DNA of 64,000 nt from Streptomyces actinomycinicus (GTDB lineage Bacteria; Actinomycetota; Actinomycetes; Streptomycetales; Streptomycetaceae). A program made the position numbers and the translations under genes. How positions within the stretch are numbered: position 1 is the first letter of the stretch; each line of letters opens with the position of its first letter. The stretch covers positions 186,001-250,000 of the forward strand of contig NZ_JAERRK010000005.1 in the NCBI RefSeq assembly GCF_016741775.1. The letters run 5' to 3'. Below are positions 44,213 through 52,386 of this stretch, in pieces. The notes below the pieces were generated by a model, which was given only the letters and a program-made list of their open reading frames with translations, searched no databases and was not told the origin of the DNA.

Positions 44213-45007
44213 TCAGATCACATTGAGGGCGGCGGCGCAGCCCACTCCCCCGAGCAGCATGAACGCCGGCATCAGCACCTTCAGCTCGACCCAGCTGCCG
44301 GCCCGGAACCGCATCGGCTTCGGCGGCCCGATCGGGTACCAGCGCTTGCGGCCCACCGGGATCGGCCACAGGATCGGGCACCCGGACACGGTCAGCGCGT
44401 CCCCGATGTCGTGCACCAGCGCGCCCAGGACGACCGGGAGCCCCAGCCACAGGTACTCCTGCCCGGGCGCGGTGAACAACCAGTCGGAACCGTTGCCCGG
44501 TTTGTCCAGCACTCCCGCCAGGATCCAGGCGCTGGTCGCCGCCAGCAGCCACACCAGCACATCGCTGCTGGAGCCACGCGCCGCCCGCCACAGCAGACCC
44601 TCGATGGCGAGCACCATGTGCACGAACAGGATCCCGAGCACCGCCCAGCGGCCGCCCGTGATCGCGGTCGCGGAACAGCCGGCGCCGATCAGGACCGCCC
44701 ACAGCCAGGTGTGGGTCAGCGTGCGGTGACCGCCGGAGCGGCGCGGGTCGCCCTGTTTCCTGGTCGCCTTGTAGACGGCGTAGGACAGCTTGTCGACGAT
44801 CTCGCAGATCCACCGCGAGAGCGGCCCGAACGCGCGCGAGATCGTGGCCGCCTTGTGGTCGAGGTCCGGGGCGAGCGCGGCACCGGCACAGATCAGGGCG
44901 CCGCAGAGCAGGACCGGCCAGGGCATCGCATGACCGGCCGCGGCGGCGGCCGCTCCGACGCCGAGCCAGGCCGCGGCCCCCGACAGTGAGTGTGCTGGTC
45001 CCATCAT
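44213..45007 (-). CDS. YdjM-family inner-membrane metal-dependent hydrolase
   Basis: This 264-residue membrane protein has about five helices and carries metal-site residues typical of LexA-regulated YdjM-like hydrolases: HSLSGAAAWL at the start, APDLDHKAATISRAFG, GGHRTLTHTWLWAVLIG and LGALVHDIGDALTVSG. The substrate is unknown; the family is linked to membrane phospholipid or DNA-damage responses. ATG 45007 (or 45004) is taken as the start. It is divergent from the helicase gene at 45153. Confidence 0.82.
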   Translation of the reverse strand: MMGPAHSLSGAAAWLGVGAAAAAAGHAMPWPVLLCGALICAGAALAPDLDHKAATISRAFGPLSRWICEIVDKLSYAVYKATRKQGDPRRSGGHRTLTHTWLWAVLIGAGCSATAITGGRWAVLGILFVHMVLAIEGLLWRAARGSSSDVLVWLLAATSAWILAGVLDKPGNGSDWLFTAPGQEYLWLGLPVVLGALVHDIGDALTVSGCPILWPIPVGRKRWYPIGPPKPMRFRAGSWVELKVLMPAFMLLGGVGCAAALNVI

Positions 45008-45152
45008 GGCCGCTTCCCGCCCCATTCCTCGTGTGCCGCTGTCCAGTTGACCTGGTGCGCTGACGCTGCGTCGGCGACACAGCGTAGCGGCCATGATCTT
45101 CGTGGCCGCAGCCGATTCCCCGCTCGGGCCCAAGGCCAGGCAAGATGGGGTC

Positions 45153-47666
45153 GTGACCCTCATCGATCAGCTGCCGCCGACCGCCGACCCCGACGCCCTG
45201 TACGAAGCCTTCGAGTCGTGGGCGCAGGAGCGCGGCCTCACCCTCTACCCCCACCAGGAGGAGGCGCTGATCGAGGTGGTCTCCGGGGCGAACGTGATCG
45301 TCTCGACGCCCACCGGCTCCGGCAAGAGCATGATCGCCGCCGGCGCGCACTTCGCCGCGCTGGCGCGGGACGAGGTCACCTTCTACACGGCTCCGATCAA
45401 GGCGCTGGTGTCGGAGAAGTTCTTCGAGCTGTGCAAGCTCTTCGGCACCGAGAACGTCGGCATGCTCACCGGCGACGCCTCCGTGAACGCCGACGCGCCC
45501 GTCATCTGCTGCACCGCCGAGGTGCTGGCCTCGATCGCGCTGCGTGACGGCAAGCACGCGGACGTCGGGCAGGTCGTCATGGACGAGTTCCACTTCTACG
45601 CCGAGGGAGATCGTGGCTGGGCCTGGCAGATCCCGCTGCTGGAACTCCCCCAGGCCCAGTTCATCCTGATGTCGGCCACTCTGGGTGACGTGTCCTTCTT
45701 CGAGAAGGACCTCACCCGCCGTACCGGCCGCTCCACCGCGGTGGTCCGTTCGGCCACTCGCCCGGTGCCGCTCTCCTACGAGTACAAGCTCACCCCGCTC
45801 ACCGAGACGCTCACCGATCTGCTGGAGACCAAGCAGGCACCGGTGTACATCGTGCACTTCACCCAGGCGCAGGCCGTGGAGCGGGCGCAGGCGCTGATGA
45901 GCATCAACATGTGCTCGCGCGAGGAGAAGGACCAGATCGCCGAGCTGATCGGCAACTTCCGCTTCACCACCAAGTTCGGCCGCAACCTCTCCCGTTACGT
46001 CCGGCACGGCATCGGCGTCCACCACGCCGGCATGCTGCCGAAGTACCGGCGTCTGGTGGAGAAACTCGCCCAGGCCGGTCTGCTGAAGGTCATCTGCGGC
46101 ACGGACACACTCGGCGTGGGCGTCAACGTGCCCATTCGCACGGTGCTGTTCACGGCGCTGACCAAGTACGACGGCAGCCGCGTGCGCACCCTGCGGGCCC
46201 GTGAGTTCCACCAGATCGCGGGCCGGGCCGGCCGGGCCGGTTTCGACACGGCGGGGCTCGTCGTCGCGCAGGCGCCGGAGCACGTCATCGAGAACGAGAA
46301 GGCGCTGGCGAAGGCGGGCGACGACCCGAAGAAGCGGCGCAAGGTGGTGCGCAAGAAGGCGCCGGAGGGCTTCGTCGGCTGGACGGAGAACACTTTCGAG
46401 AAGCTGATCGCCTCGGAACCGGAGCCGCTGACCTCGCGTTTCCGGGTGACGCACACCATGCTGCTGTCGGTGATCGCCCGTCCGGGCAACGCGTTCGAGG
46501 CGATGCGCCACCTTCTGGAGGACAACCACGAGCCGCGCAGGCAGCAGCTCCGGCACATCCGCCGGGCGATCGCCATCTACCGGTCGCTGCTGGACGGCGG
46601 GATCGTGGAGAAGCTCGACGAGCCGGACGCCGAGGGCCGCATCGTCCGGCTGACGGTCGACCTCCAGCAGGACTTCGCGCTCAACCAGCCGCTGTCCACG
46701 TTCGCGCTCGCCTCGTTCGAACTCCTCGACCCCGAGTCGCCGTCCTACGCCCTCGACATGGTCTCCGTCGTCGAGTCCACCCTCGACGATCCGCGGCAGA
46801 TCCTCGTCGCCCAGCAGAACAAGGCGCGCGGCGAGGCCGTGGCCGCGATGAAGGCGGACGGCGTCGAGTACGAGGAGCGCATGGAGCGCCTCCAGGACGT
46901 CACGTACCCGAAGCCGCTGGAGGAGCTGCTCTTCCACGCGTACAACACCTACCGCAAGAGCCACCCGTGGGTCGGCGACCACCCGCTGTCGCCCAAGTCG
47001 GTGATCCGGGACATGTACGAACGGGCGCTGTCCTTCACCGAGCTGGTGTCCTTCTACGAGCTGGCCCGCACCGAGGGCATCGTGCTGCGCTACCTCGCCG
47101 GCGCCTACAAGACCCTCGACCACACCATCCCGGACGACCTCAAGTCCGAGGATCTGCAGGATCTGATCGAGTGGCTCGGCGAGATGGTGCGCCAGGTGGA
47201 CTCCAGCCTGCTGGACGAGTGGGAGCAGCTCGCCAACCCGGAGGAGATGACCGCCGAGGAGGCCCGGGAGAAGGCCGACGAGGTCAAGCCGGTCACCACC
47301 AACGCCCGTGCCTTCCGGGTCCTGGTCCGCAACGCCATGTTCCGCCGCGTGGAGCTGGCGGCGCTGGACCAGGTCGAGGAACTGGGCGAGATGGACGCCG
47401 AGTCCGGCTGGGACGCCGATGCGTGGGGCGAGGCGATGGACAAGTACTGGGACGAGTACGAGGACCTCGGCACCGGCCCCGACGCCCGTGGTCCCAAGTT
47501 GCTGGTCATCAAGGAGGAGCCGGAGAACGGTGTCTGGCGCGTCCGCCAGATCTTCGAGGACCCGAACGGCGACCACGACTGGGGCATCAGCGCGGAGATC
47601 GACCTCGCGGCCTCGGACGCCGAGGGCCGGGCGGTCGTCCGTGTCACCGATGTCGGCCAGCTGTGA
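45153..47666 (+). CDS. DEAD/DEAH-box RNA helicase (Ski2/Mtr4-like)
   Basis: This 837-residue ATP-dependent helicase has motif I TPTGSGKS (Lys 58), Ia YTAPIKALVSEKF, II MDEFH, III LMSATLGD, IV-V VICGTDTLGVGVNVPIRTVL and [15 protein letters not shown], in order. A C-terminal region with long helices and acidic stretches follows. The DEFH box and QIAGRAGR motif place it with Ski2-like helicases that unwind structured RNA. GTG 45153 is chosen; the frame from 45093 overlaps the divergent promoter. The next gene, a thioesterase, starts 40 bp downstream and is probably co-transcribed. Confidence 0.92.
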   Translation: MTLIDQLPPTADPDALYEAFESWAQERGLTLYPHQEEALIEVVSGANVIVSTPTGSGKSMIAAGAHFAALARDEVTFYTAPIKALVSEKFFELCKLFGTENVGMLTGDASVNADAPVICCTAEVLASIALRDGKHADVGQVVMDEFHFYAEGDRGWAWQIPLLELPQAQFILMSATLGDVSFFEKDLTRRTGRSTAVVRSATRPVPLSYEYKLTPLTETLTDLLETKQAPVYIVHFTQAQAVERAQALMSINMCSREEKDQIAELIGNFRFTTKFGRNLSRYVRHGIGVHHAGMLPKYRRLVEKLAQAGLLKVICGTDTLGVGVNVPIRTVLFTALTKYDGSRVRTLRAREFHQIAGRAGRAGFDTAGLVVAQAPEHVIENEKALAKAGDDPKKRRKVVRKKAPEGFVGWTENTFEKLIASEPEPLTSRFRVTHTMLLSVIARPGNAFEAMRHLLEDNHEPRRQQLRHIRRAIAIYRSLLDGGIVEKLDEPDAEGRIVRLTVDLQQDFALNQPLSTFALASFELLDPESPSYALDMVSVVESTLDDPRQILVAQQNKARGEAVAAMKADGVEYEERMERLQDVTYPKPLEELLFHAYNTYRKSHPWVGDHPLSPKSVIRDMYERALSFTELVSFYELARTEGIVLRYLAGAYKTLDHTIPDDLKSEDLQDLIEWLGEMVRQVDSSLLDEWEQLANPEEMTAEEAREKADEVKPVTTNARAFRVLVRNAMFRRVELAALDQVEELGEMDAESGWDADAWGEAMDKYWDEYEDLGTGPDARGPKLLVIKEEPENGVWRVRQIFEDPNGDHDWGISAEIDLAASDAEGRAVVRVTDVGQL

Positions 47667-47706
47667 GCCGTTCACGGCCACGGGCGAGCCAAGGAGAATC
47701 CCACCG

Positions 47707-48573
47707 ATGACGAATCCGGCCGAGAGACTGGTCGACCTGCTCGACCTGGAGCAGATCGAGGTCAACATCTTCCGTGGCCGCAGCCCGCAGGAGTCCCTGC
47801 AGCGGGTGTTCGGCGGCCAGGTCGCGGGCCAGGCACTGGTCGCCGCCGGCCGCACCACGGACGGCGACCGTCCGGTGCACTCGCTGCACGCGTACTTCCT
47901 GCGTCCCGGCCGGCCGGGTGTGCCGATCGTGTACCAGGTGGAACGGGTACGCGACGGGCGGTCCTTCACCACGCGCCGGGTCACGGCCGTGCAGCAGGGC
48001 CGCACGATCTTCAATCTGACCGCCTCCTTTCACAAGGACGAGGAAGGACCGTTCGAGCACCAGTTGCCGCCGGCCCGCGAGGTACCTGACCCCGAGTCGC
48101 TGCCGACGGTGGCCGAAGAGATCCGCAAGCATCTCGGCGCGCTGCCCGAACAGCTGGAACGGATGGCACGCCGCCAGCCGTTCGACATCCGTTACGTCGA
48201 CCGGTTGCGCTGGAACGCCGATGAGATCCAGGGCGCCCAACCGCGCAGCGCCGTCTGGATGCGCGCGGTCGGCCCGCTGGGTGACGATCCGCTGGTCCAC
48301 ACCTGCGCACTGACCTACGCGAGCGACATGACCCTCCTCGACGCGGTGCGCATCCCGGTGGAGCCCCTGTGGGGGGCGCGCAACTTCGACATGGCCTCGC
48401 TCGACCACGCCATGTGGTTCCACCGGCCGTTCCGCGCGGACGAGTGGTTCCTCTACGACCAGGAGTCCCCGATCGCCACCGGCGGACGCGGCCTGGCCCG
48501 AGGACGCATCTACGACCTGCGGGGACGGCTACTCGTGTCGGTCGTCCAGGAGGGCCTGTTCCGGGCCGTGTAG
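47707..48573 (+). CDS. tesB: Acyl-CoA thioesterase II
   Basis: This is a 288-residue double-hotdog thioesterase that hydrolyses acyl-CoA to free acid and CoA. RVFGGQVAGQALVAAGRTTD and VHSLHAYFLRPGRPG mark the first fold. LTYASDMTLLDAVRIPVEP, SLDHAMWFHRPFRADEW and ARGRIYDLRGRLLVSVVQEG mark the second, with the catalytic Asp, Thr/Ser and Gln positions conserved. ATG 47707 follows AAGGAG. It probably shares a transcript with the helicase, but has no functional link that I can see. Confidence 0.92.
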   Translation: MTNPAERLVDLLDLEQIEVNIFRGRSPQESLQRVFGGQVAGQALVAAGRTTDGDRPVHSLHAYFLRPGRPGVPIVYQVERVRDGRSFTTRRVTAVQQGRTIFNLTASFHKDEEGPFEHQLPPAREVPDPESLPTVAEEIRKHLGALPEQLERMARRQPFDIRYVDRLRWNADEIQGAQPRSAVWMRAVGPLGDDPLVHTCALTYASDMTLLDAVRIPVEPLWGARNFDMASLDHAMWFHRPFRADEWFLYDQESPIATGGRGLARGRIYDLRGRLLVSVVQEGLFRAV

Positions 48574-48604
48574 GACCAGGCGACCCGGTCCGCGGACGGG
48601 GTGT

Positions 48605-49657
48605 TCAGATCCGCGCCGGCCGTGGACTCCGCCGCCGCAGCCAGGCCCGCAGGCCGCGCGGCGGCTGCGGCGGGGCCGCGCACCCGGGTTCCGGGAGCAT
48701 CAGGGTGTCGCCGGCGGGTCGTGTCGCTCTGTCCGGCGGCGGCGTCGCGTGGCCCATGTCCCCCGTCCTCGGTACCGGCGGCCCCGAGGCGGAATGCGTG
48801 ACCCTGGTGACCGTCCGTGCCATCGGAGGGATCGGCCGTGCGGTCGCGCGGGCCGGCGGTGCAACACGGCGGGCGGAGGGGCGTGGGGCGGGTGAGGCGG
48901 CGCGGGCCTGCTCCATCGCATGAGCCAGGTCGCTGCGCAGCCAGCCGATCTCATCGGCGTCCTGGGCCGTCATGATCTCTTCGGCGAGGTGCGCGGAGGG
49001 CGACCCGGGGGCGCTGTGCCCGGGGGCCGGGGGCCGGAAGCGGTTCAGGTGGGCACGTTCGTACGGGTCCCTGACGATGCCGGCGATCTCGACGGGTGCG
49101 AGGAATGCGGCCACGGCCCCGGCACGGGCCCACGGGTCGTCGGTCTGCCGCAGCTGGAGTCCCAGCCGCCGTCCTCGCCAGTTGCGGGCCCGTAGATCCA
49201 CTCCCGCCGCGAGCTGGCCGCGCAGGGTCTCGGGGGTACGTCCCTTGAGCAGGTGCGCGTTCTCGGCGCTCGCGGCGAAGTTCCGCAGCTCTTCGGCCAG
49301 ATAGAGCCACACCACGGCCCGGTAGCGGTTCAGGTGGAACTTGACGGGCACGAGCAGGCCCAGGCGGGCGAGCCGGGTGAACCGCGCTGCCGGGACGCCC
49401 ATGAGCGCGGCGCCCTCCGCGGTGCCCACGACCCGCACGCGCTCGCGCAGGGATGCGGGGAAGCCGTCCTGCGCGCGGAGGCGGTCGATCTCCGTGCGCT
49501 CCACCCGACGGCCCCCTCCCCCGCCCTCGTCGGGCACGGTCCGGATGCGGCCGAGCTGCACGGCGAGGTCGAACTCGCTGCGCTTGAGCCCGAGTTCGCG
49601 AGCGGCCCGGCTCGGGGTGCAGGTGGGGTGCGGTGGCCCGAAGGTGTCTGCCGACAT
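48605..49657 (-). CDS. DUF6397 family protein
   Basis: This 350-residue protein is recognised as a Streptomyces DUF6397 member. It has ARELGLKRSEFDLAVQLGRI, RLRAQDGFPASLRERVRVVG and RFTRLARLGLLVPVKFHLNR, which suggests a winged or helix-turn-helix DNA-binding fold in the first 130 residues. A Pro/Arg-rich tail of about 100 residues follows and is probably disordered. Function is unknown. ATG 49657 has GGGGGAG upstream. It is convergent with tesB. Confidence 0.8.
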   Translation of the reverse strand: MSADTFGPPHPTCTPSRAARELGLKRSEFDLAVQLGRIRTVPDEGGGGGRRVERTEIDRLRAQDGFPASLRERVRVVGTAEGAALMGVPAARFTRLARLGLLVPVKFHLNRYRAVVWLYLAEELRNFAASAENAHLLKGRTPETLRGQLAAGVDLRARNWRGRRLGLQLRQTDDPWARAGAVAAFLAPVEIAGIVRDPYERAHLNRFRPPAPGHSAPGSPSAHLAEEIMTAQDADEIGWLRSDLAHAMEQARAASPAPRPSARRVAPPARATARPIPPMARTVTRVTHSASGPPVPRTGDMGHATPPPDRATRPAGDTLMLPEPGCAAPPQPPRGLRAWLRRRSPRPARI

Positions 49658-49783
49658 GGTCGTACTCCCCCGTGGAGTGGGTGGCTCACGCCCTGTGCGT
49701 TCGCCGTGCACTCACCGTAGCCGTTGCGGCGAACCTTGTGGCGGGCCTGTGGATAACTCCACCGGGGCGAAGAAACTCGCAGG

Positions 49784-50197
49784 TCAGGGGTCGGTGATGC
49801 GGGTGCGCTCGGGTTGCCTGGCATCCACGCCGAGGTGTTCGCCGACCCGGTTGACGAGCAGGGTCATCTCGTAGGCGATCTGGCCGATGTCGGCCTCGGC
49901 CGCGCTGAGCACACACAGACAGCTGCCGGTGCCGGCCGCGGTCACGAACAGCACTGCATCGTCGTACTCGATCATCGTCTGGCGTACCCTGCCGGCGCCG
50001 AAGTGGCGTCCGGAGCCCTTGGCGAGGCTGTGCAGTCCGGACGCCACCGCGGCCAAGTGCTCGGCGTCCTCGCGTCGTAGGCCTGTACTCGCCCCGGTGA
50101 CCAGCCCGTCGTTCGACAGGACCAGCGCGTGGCGTACGTGCTCCACCCGCCCGGTCAGATCGTCCAGGAGCCAGCCGAGTCCCTGGTTCTGCACCAT
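49784..50197 (-). CDS. Orphan roadblock/LC7 protein, CvnB paralogue
   Basis: This 137-residue roadblock-fold protein reads GWLLDDLTGRVEHVRHALVL, SNDGLVTGASTGLRREDAEH, GRHFGAGRVRQTMIEYDDAV and DIGQIAYEMTLLVNRVGEHL. These blocks match the CvnB protein at 51949-52386 nearly position for position, so it is a close paralogue. Roadblock proteins act as GTPase-activating or scaffold partners of small GTPases. It is separated from the conservon by the PPOX gene and CvnD's terminus and may bind the same GTPase. ATG 50197 is the start; a longer frame runs to 50707 antisense to the PPOX gene and is not used. Confidence 0.88.
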   Translation of the reverse strand: MVQNQGLGWLLDDLTGRVEHVRHALVLSNDGLVTGASTGLRREDAEHLAAVASGLHSLAKGSGRHFGAGRVRQTMIEYDDAVLFVTAAGTGSCLCVLSAAEADIGQIAYEMTLLVNRVGEHLGVDARQPERTRITDP

Positions 50198-50288
50198 GTC
50201 CGCCTCCCCGTGTGACGTCTCCCCCTGGCTGGAGGAACTCCCCGCCAGCCTTCCCCACGACCGGCGTGCGAGCAAGCAGGATGGGCCC

Positions 50289-50717
50289 ATGGCAGAGAAG
50301 ATGACCGATGAGGAATGGCGGGCGTTCGTCTCGGACGGCACCCGAACCGGCAAGCTGTCCACCGTTCGCGCGGACGGGAGCCCGCACGTGGCTCCGATCT
50401 GGTTTCTGCTGGACGGGGACGAGTTGGTCTTCAACACCGGCAAGGACACCGTGAAGGGGCGCAACCTGGCCCGTGACGGGCGGGTCGCATTGTGTGTGGA
50501 CGACGATCGGCCGCCGTTCCACTTCGTGGTGCTGAACGGCCGCGCCCGGCTGTCGGAGGACCTGGGCGAGCTGCGCCTGTGGGCCACCCGGATCGCCGCC
50601 CGGTACATGGGTGAGGAGCGCGCCGAGGAGTACGGCGCCCGCAACGGCGTCCCGGGTGAGCTGCTGGTCCGTGTCGGCATCGACAAGGTGGTGGCCGTGA
50701 AGAACATGGCGGCCTGA
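50289..50717 (+). CDS. PPOX-class F420-dependent oxidoreductase/FMN-binding split barrel
   Basis: This 142-residue split-barrel protein is of the pyridoxamine-phosphate-oxidase-like class. KLSTVRADGSPHVAPIWFLL, VFNTGKDTVKGRNLARDGRV, DDRPPFHFVVLNGRARL and RYMGEERAEEYG are its marks, and actinobacterial members often use F420. ATG 50289 is about 8 nt after CAGGAT, suggesting a leaderless mRNA. It is a single gene running opposite to both neighbours and is probably unrelated to the conservon. Confidence 0.87.
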   Translation: MAEKMTDEEWRAFVSDGTRTGKLSTVRADGSPHVAPIWFLLDGDELVFNTGKDTVKGRNLARDGRVALCVDDDRPPFHFVVLNGRARLSEDLGELRLWATRIAARYMGEERAEEYGARNGVPGELLVRVGIDKVVAVKNMAA

Positions 50718-50726
50718 GCGGCCCGG

Positions 50727-51329
50727 TCAGCCGACCGAGTCCAGGAGCCGGGCGGTGTGCATCCGCCCGGCGTACTCCACGAGCCGGATCAGCACCTCCT
50801 TGCCGGAGTCCCGGTCCCGTGCGTCGCACAGGACCACAGGCGTACCGCGGTCCAGGTCGAGCGCCCGGGAGACGTCGTGGGCGCCGTACGTGCGGGCTCC
50901 CGCGAAGCAGTTGACGGCCACCACGAACGGGATGCGCCGGTGCTCGAAGTAGTCGACGGCGGGGAAGCAGTCCTCCAGGCGTCTGGTGTCCGCGAGGACC
51001 ACGGCCCCGAGGGCGCCCTGGGCCAGTTCGTCCCACAGGAACCAGAAGCGGTCCTGGCCGGGCGTACCGAACAGGTACAGCGACAGACCGGAACGGATCG
51101 TGATGCGGCCGAAGTCCATGGCGACGGTCGTGGTGACCTTGTGGTCCACCCCGTCGGTGTCGTCGACCAGTTGACCGGCTTCGCTGAGGAGTTCCTCGGT
51201 ACGCAGCGGCCGGATCTCGCTGACGGCCCCGACCAGGGTCGTCTTGCCGACGCCGAAGCCGCCGGCGACCAGTATCTTCAGCGCCAGGGCGGTGTTGTCG
51301 CCGGCGGCGTCGGAGTGCTCGGAGACCAT
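50727..51329 (-). CDS. cvnD: Conservon GTP-binding protein CvnD
   Basis: This is a 200-residue Ras-like small GTPase. The P-loop GGFGVGKTT is at 23-31, TTVAMDFGRITIRSG is switch I, FGTPGQDRFWFLW is switch II (DxxGQ-like), and VVAVNCFAG is the NKxD-like base loop, as usual for conservons. It is the output partner of the MglA/MglB-like signalling set. ATG 51329 follows GAGAGAAG. Unusually it is 190 bp from the DUF742 gene, where conservons commonly have close coupling, so it may have its own promoter. Confidence 0.9.
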   Translation of the reverse strand: MVSEHSDAAGDNTALALKILVAGGFGVGKTTLVGAVSEIRPLRTEELLSEAGQLVDDTDGVDHKVTTTVAMDFGRITIRSGLSLYLFGTPGQDRFWFLWDELAQGALGAVVLADTRRLEDCFPAVDYFEHRRIPFVVAVNCFAGARTYGAHDVSRALDLDRGTPVVLCDARDRDSGKEVLIRLVEYAGRMHTARLLDSVG

Positions 51330-51519
51330 GATCACTTCTCTCGGGAGGGCCGGTTGCGGTCGGCGTCCGCGTGCTCCGGTGGTGAAGGCAGCATCATGAC
51401 AACGGGAGCGTGCAACGGGATGGTTGGACCGAAGCGCACCTGATGTGACCGAATTGCGCCCGGTCGGACGCGCACCGCGCACGGACGGGACCGGTGCACG
51501 GCGGTGTCCGAACGTTCAT

Positions 51520-51930
51520 CTACAGCGCTCGCAATCCCTCGATGACCTCGCGCAGGATCCGTTCGTCCGGCAGATGCGCCGGGGGCACGGGGCGGCTGAC
51601 GGTCACGCAGCCGATCTCCAGGAGGTCTCCGAGGAGCACCCTGATCACACCGACGGGAAGGTCGGCGTCCGCGGCGAGTTCGGCGACGGACTGCGTCTCC
51701 GTGCGGCACAGGCCGATCAGGGTGCGGTGCTCGGGGCCGAGCGCGATGCCGTCGAGGTCCGGTGCGGCGGGCTCGAGGGAGACGAGAGCGATCAGGTCGA
51801 AGCGCACGCCCGCGGGGCCCGGCTGGGTGCGGCCGCCCGTCAAGGCGTAGGGGCGGACCAGGGGTCCTGCCTCGCCGTCGTACCACTGGCTGCCCGGCTC
51901 CCGCGGACCGCCGGTCGCGTTCTCGGTCAT
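51520..51930 (-). CDS. cvnC: Conservon DUF742 protein CvnC
   Basis: This 136-residue DUF742 protein reads WYDGEAGPLVRPYALTGGRT, LIGLCRTETQSVAELAADAD, LPVGVIRVLLGDLLEIGCVT and ERILREVIEGLRAL. The middle resembles a winged helix. It is part of the four-gene conservon, 18 bp after CvnB, and is likely a partner of the kinase-roadblock-GTPase complex at the membrane. ATG 51930 is the start. The 190-bp gap below it holds no gene and probably contains the promoter of cvnD. Confidence 0.9.
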   Translation of the reverse strand: MTENATGGPREPGSQWYDGEAGPLVRPYALTGGRTQPGPAGVRFDLIALVSLEPAAPDLDGIALGPEHRTLIGLCRTETQSVAELAADADLPVGVIRVLLGDLLEIGCVTVSRPVPPAHLPDERILREVIEGLRAL

Positions 51931-51948
51931 CGCTGCGGCCCCTCCGGC

Positions 51949-52386
51949 TCATCCGGCCGCGGGTGGCTGTGCCGCGAGCCGCGGGGGCGTGTAGAGGTGC
52001 TCGCCGACCCGTTTGACCAGGCGGGCCATCTCGTAGGCGACCAGCCCGATGTCGGCCGTGACCGCGGTCAGCAGGGCGAGGCAGGAGCCGTCGCCCGCGG
52101 CGGCCACGAAGAGGAAGCCGTCGTCCATCTCGACCATGGTCTGGCGCACGCCGCCGGCTCCGAAGTGCCGTCCCGTGCCTTTGGCGAGGCTGTTGAAGCC
52201 GGAGGCGACGGCCGCGAGGTGCTCGGCGTCCTCCCGCGTGAGGCCGGTGGAGGCGCCGACGGCCAGCCCGTCGTTGGACAGCACCACGGCGTGCCGTACC
52301 TCGCTCACGCGCATCACCAGGTCGTCGAGCAGCCAGTCCAGTTCGCCGGACCGCTGGCCGGCCCTCGTGTTCGGGTCCTGGATCAT
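51949..52386 (-). CDS. cvnB: Conservon roadblock/LC7 protein CvnB
   Basis: This 145-residue roadblock domain protein has DWLLDDLVMRVSEVRHAVVL, SNDGLAVGASTGLTREDAEH and AVTADIGLVAYEMARLVKRV. ATG 52386 overlaps the end of the kinase gene (ATGA), so the two are translationally coupled. It is presumed to sit between the sensor kinase and the CvnD GTPase, as MglB does for MglA. An almost identical paralogue lies at 49784. Confidence 0.9.
   Translation of the reverse strand: MIQDPNTRAGQRSGELDWLLDDLVMRVSEVRHAVVLSNDGLAVGASTGLTREDAEHLAAVASGFNSLAKGTGRHFGAGGVRQTMVEMDDGFLFVAAAGDGSCLALLTAVTADIGLVAYEMARLVKRVGEHLYTPPRLAAQPPAAG

Noticed and set aside
43458..48014. 1518-codon minus-strand frame
   Set aside because: It runs through L31, the metal-dependent hydrolase and the helicase, all of which have family motifs; its composition is low-complexity.
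50198..50707. N-terminal extension of the orphan roadblock gene
   Set aside because: It is antisense to the PPOX gene and has no family match; the roadblock domain begins right at ATG 50197.
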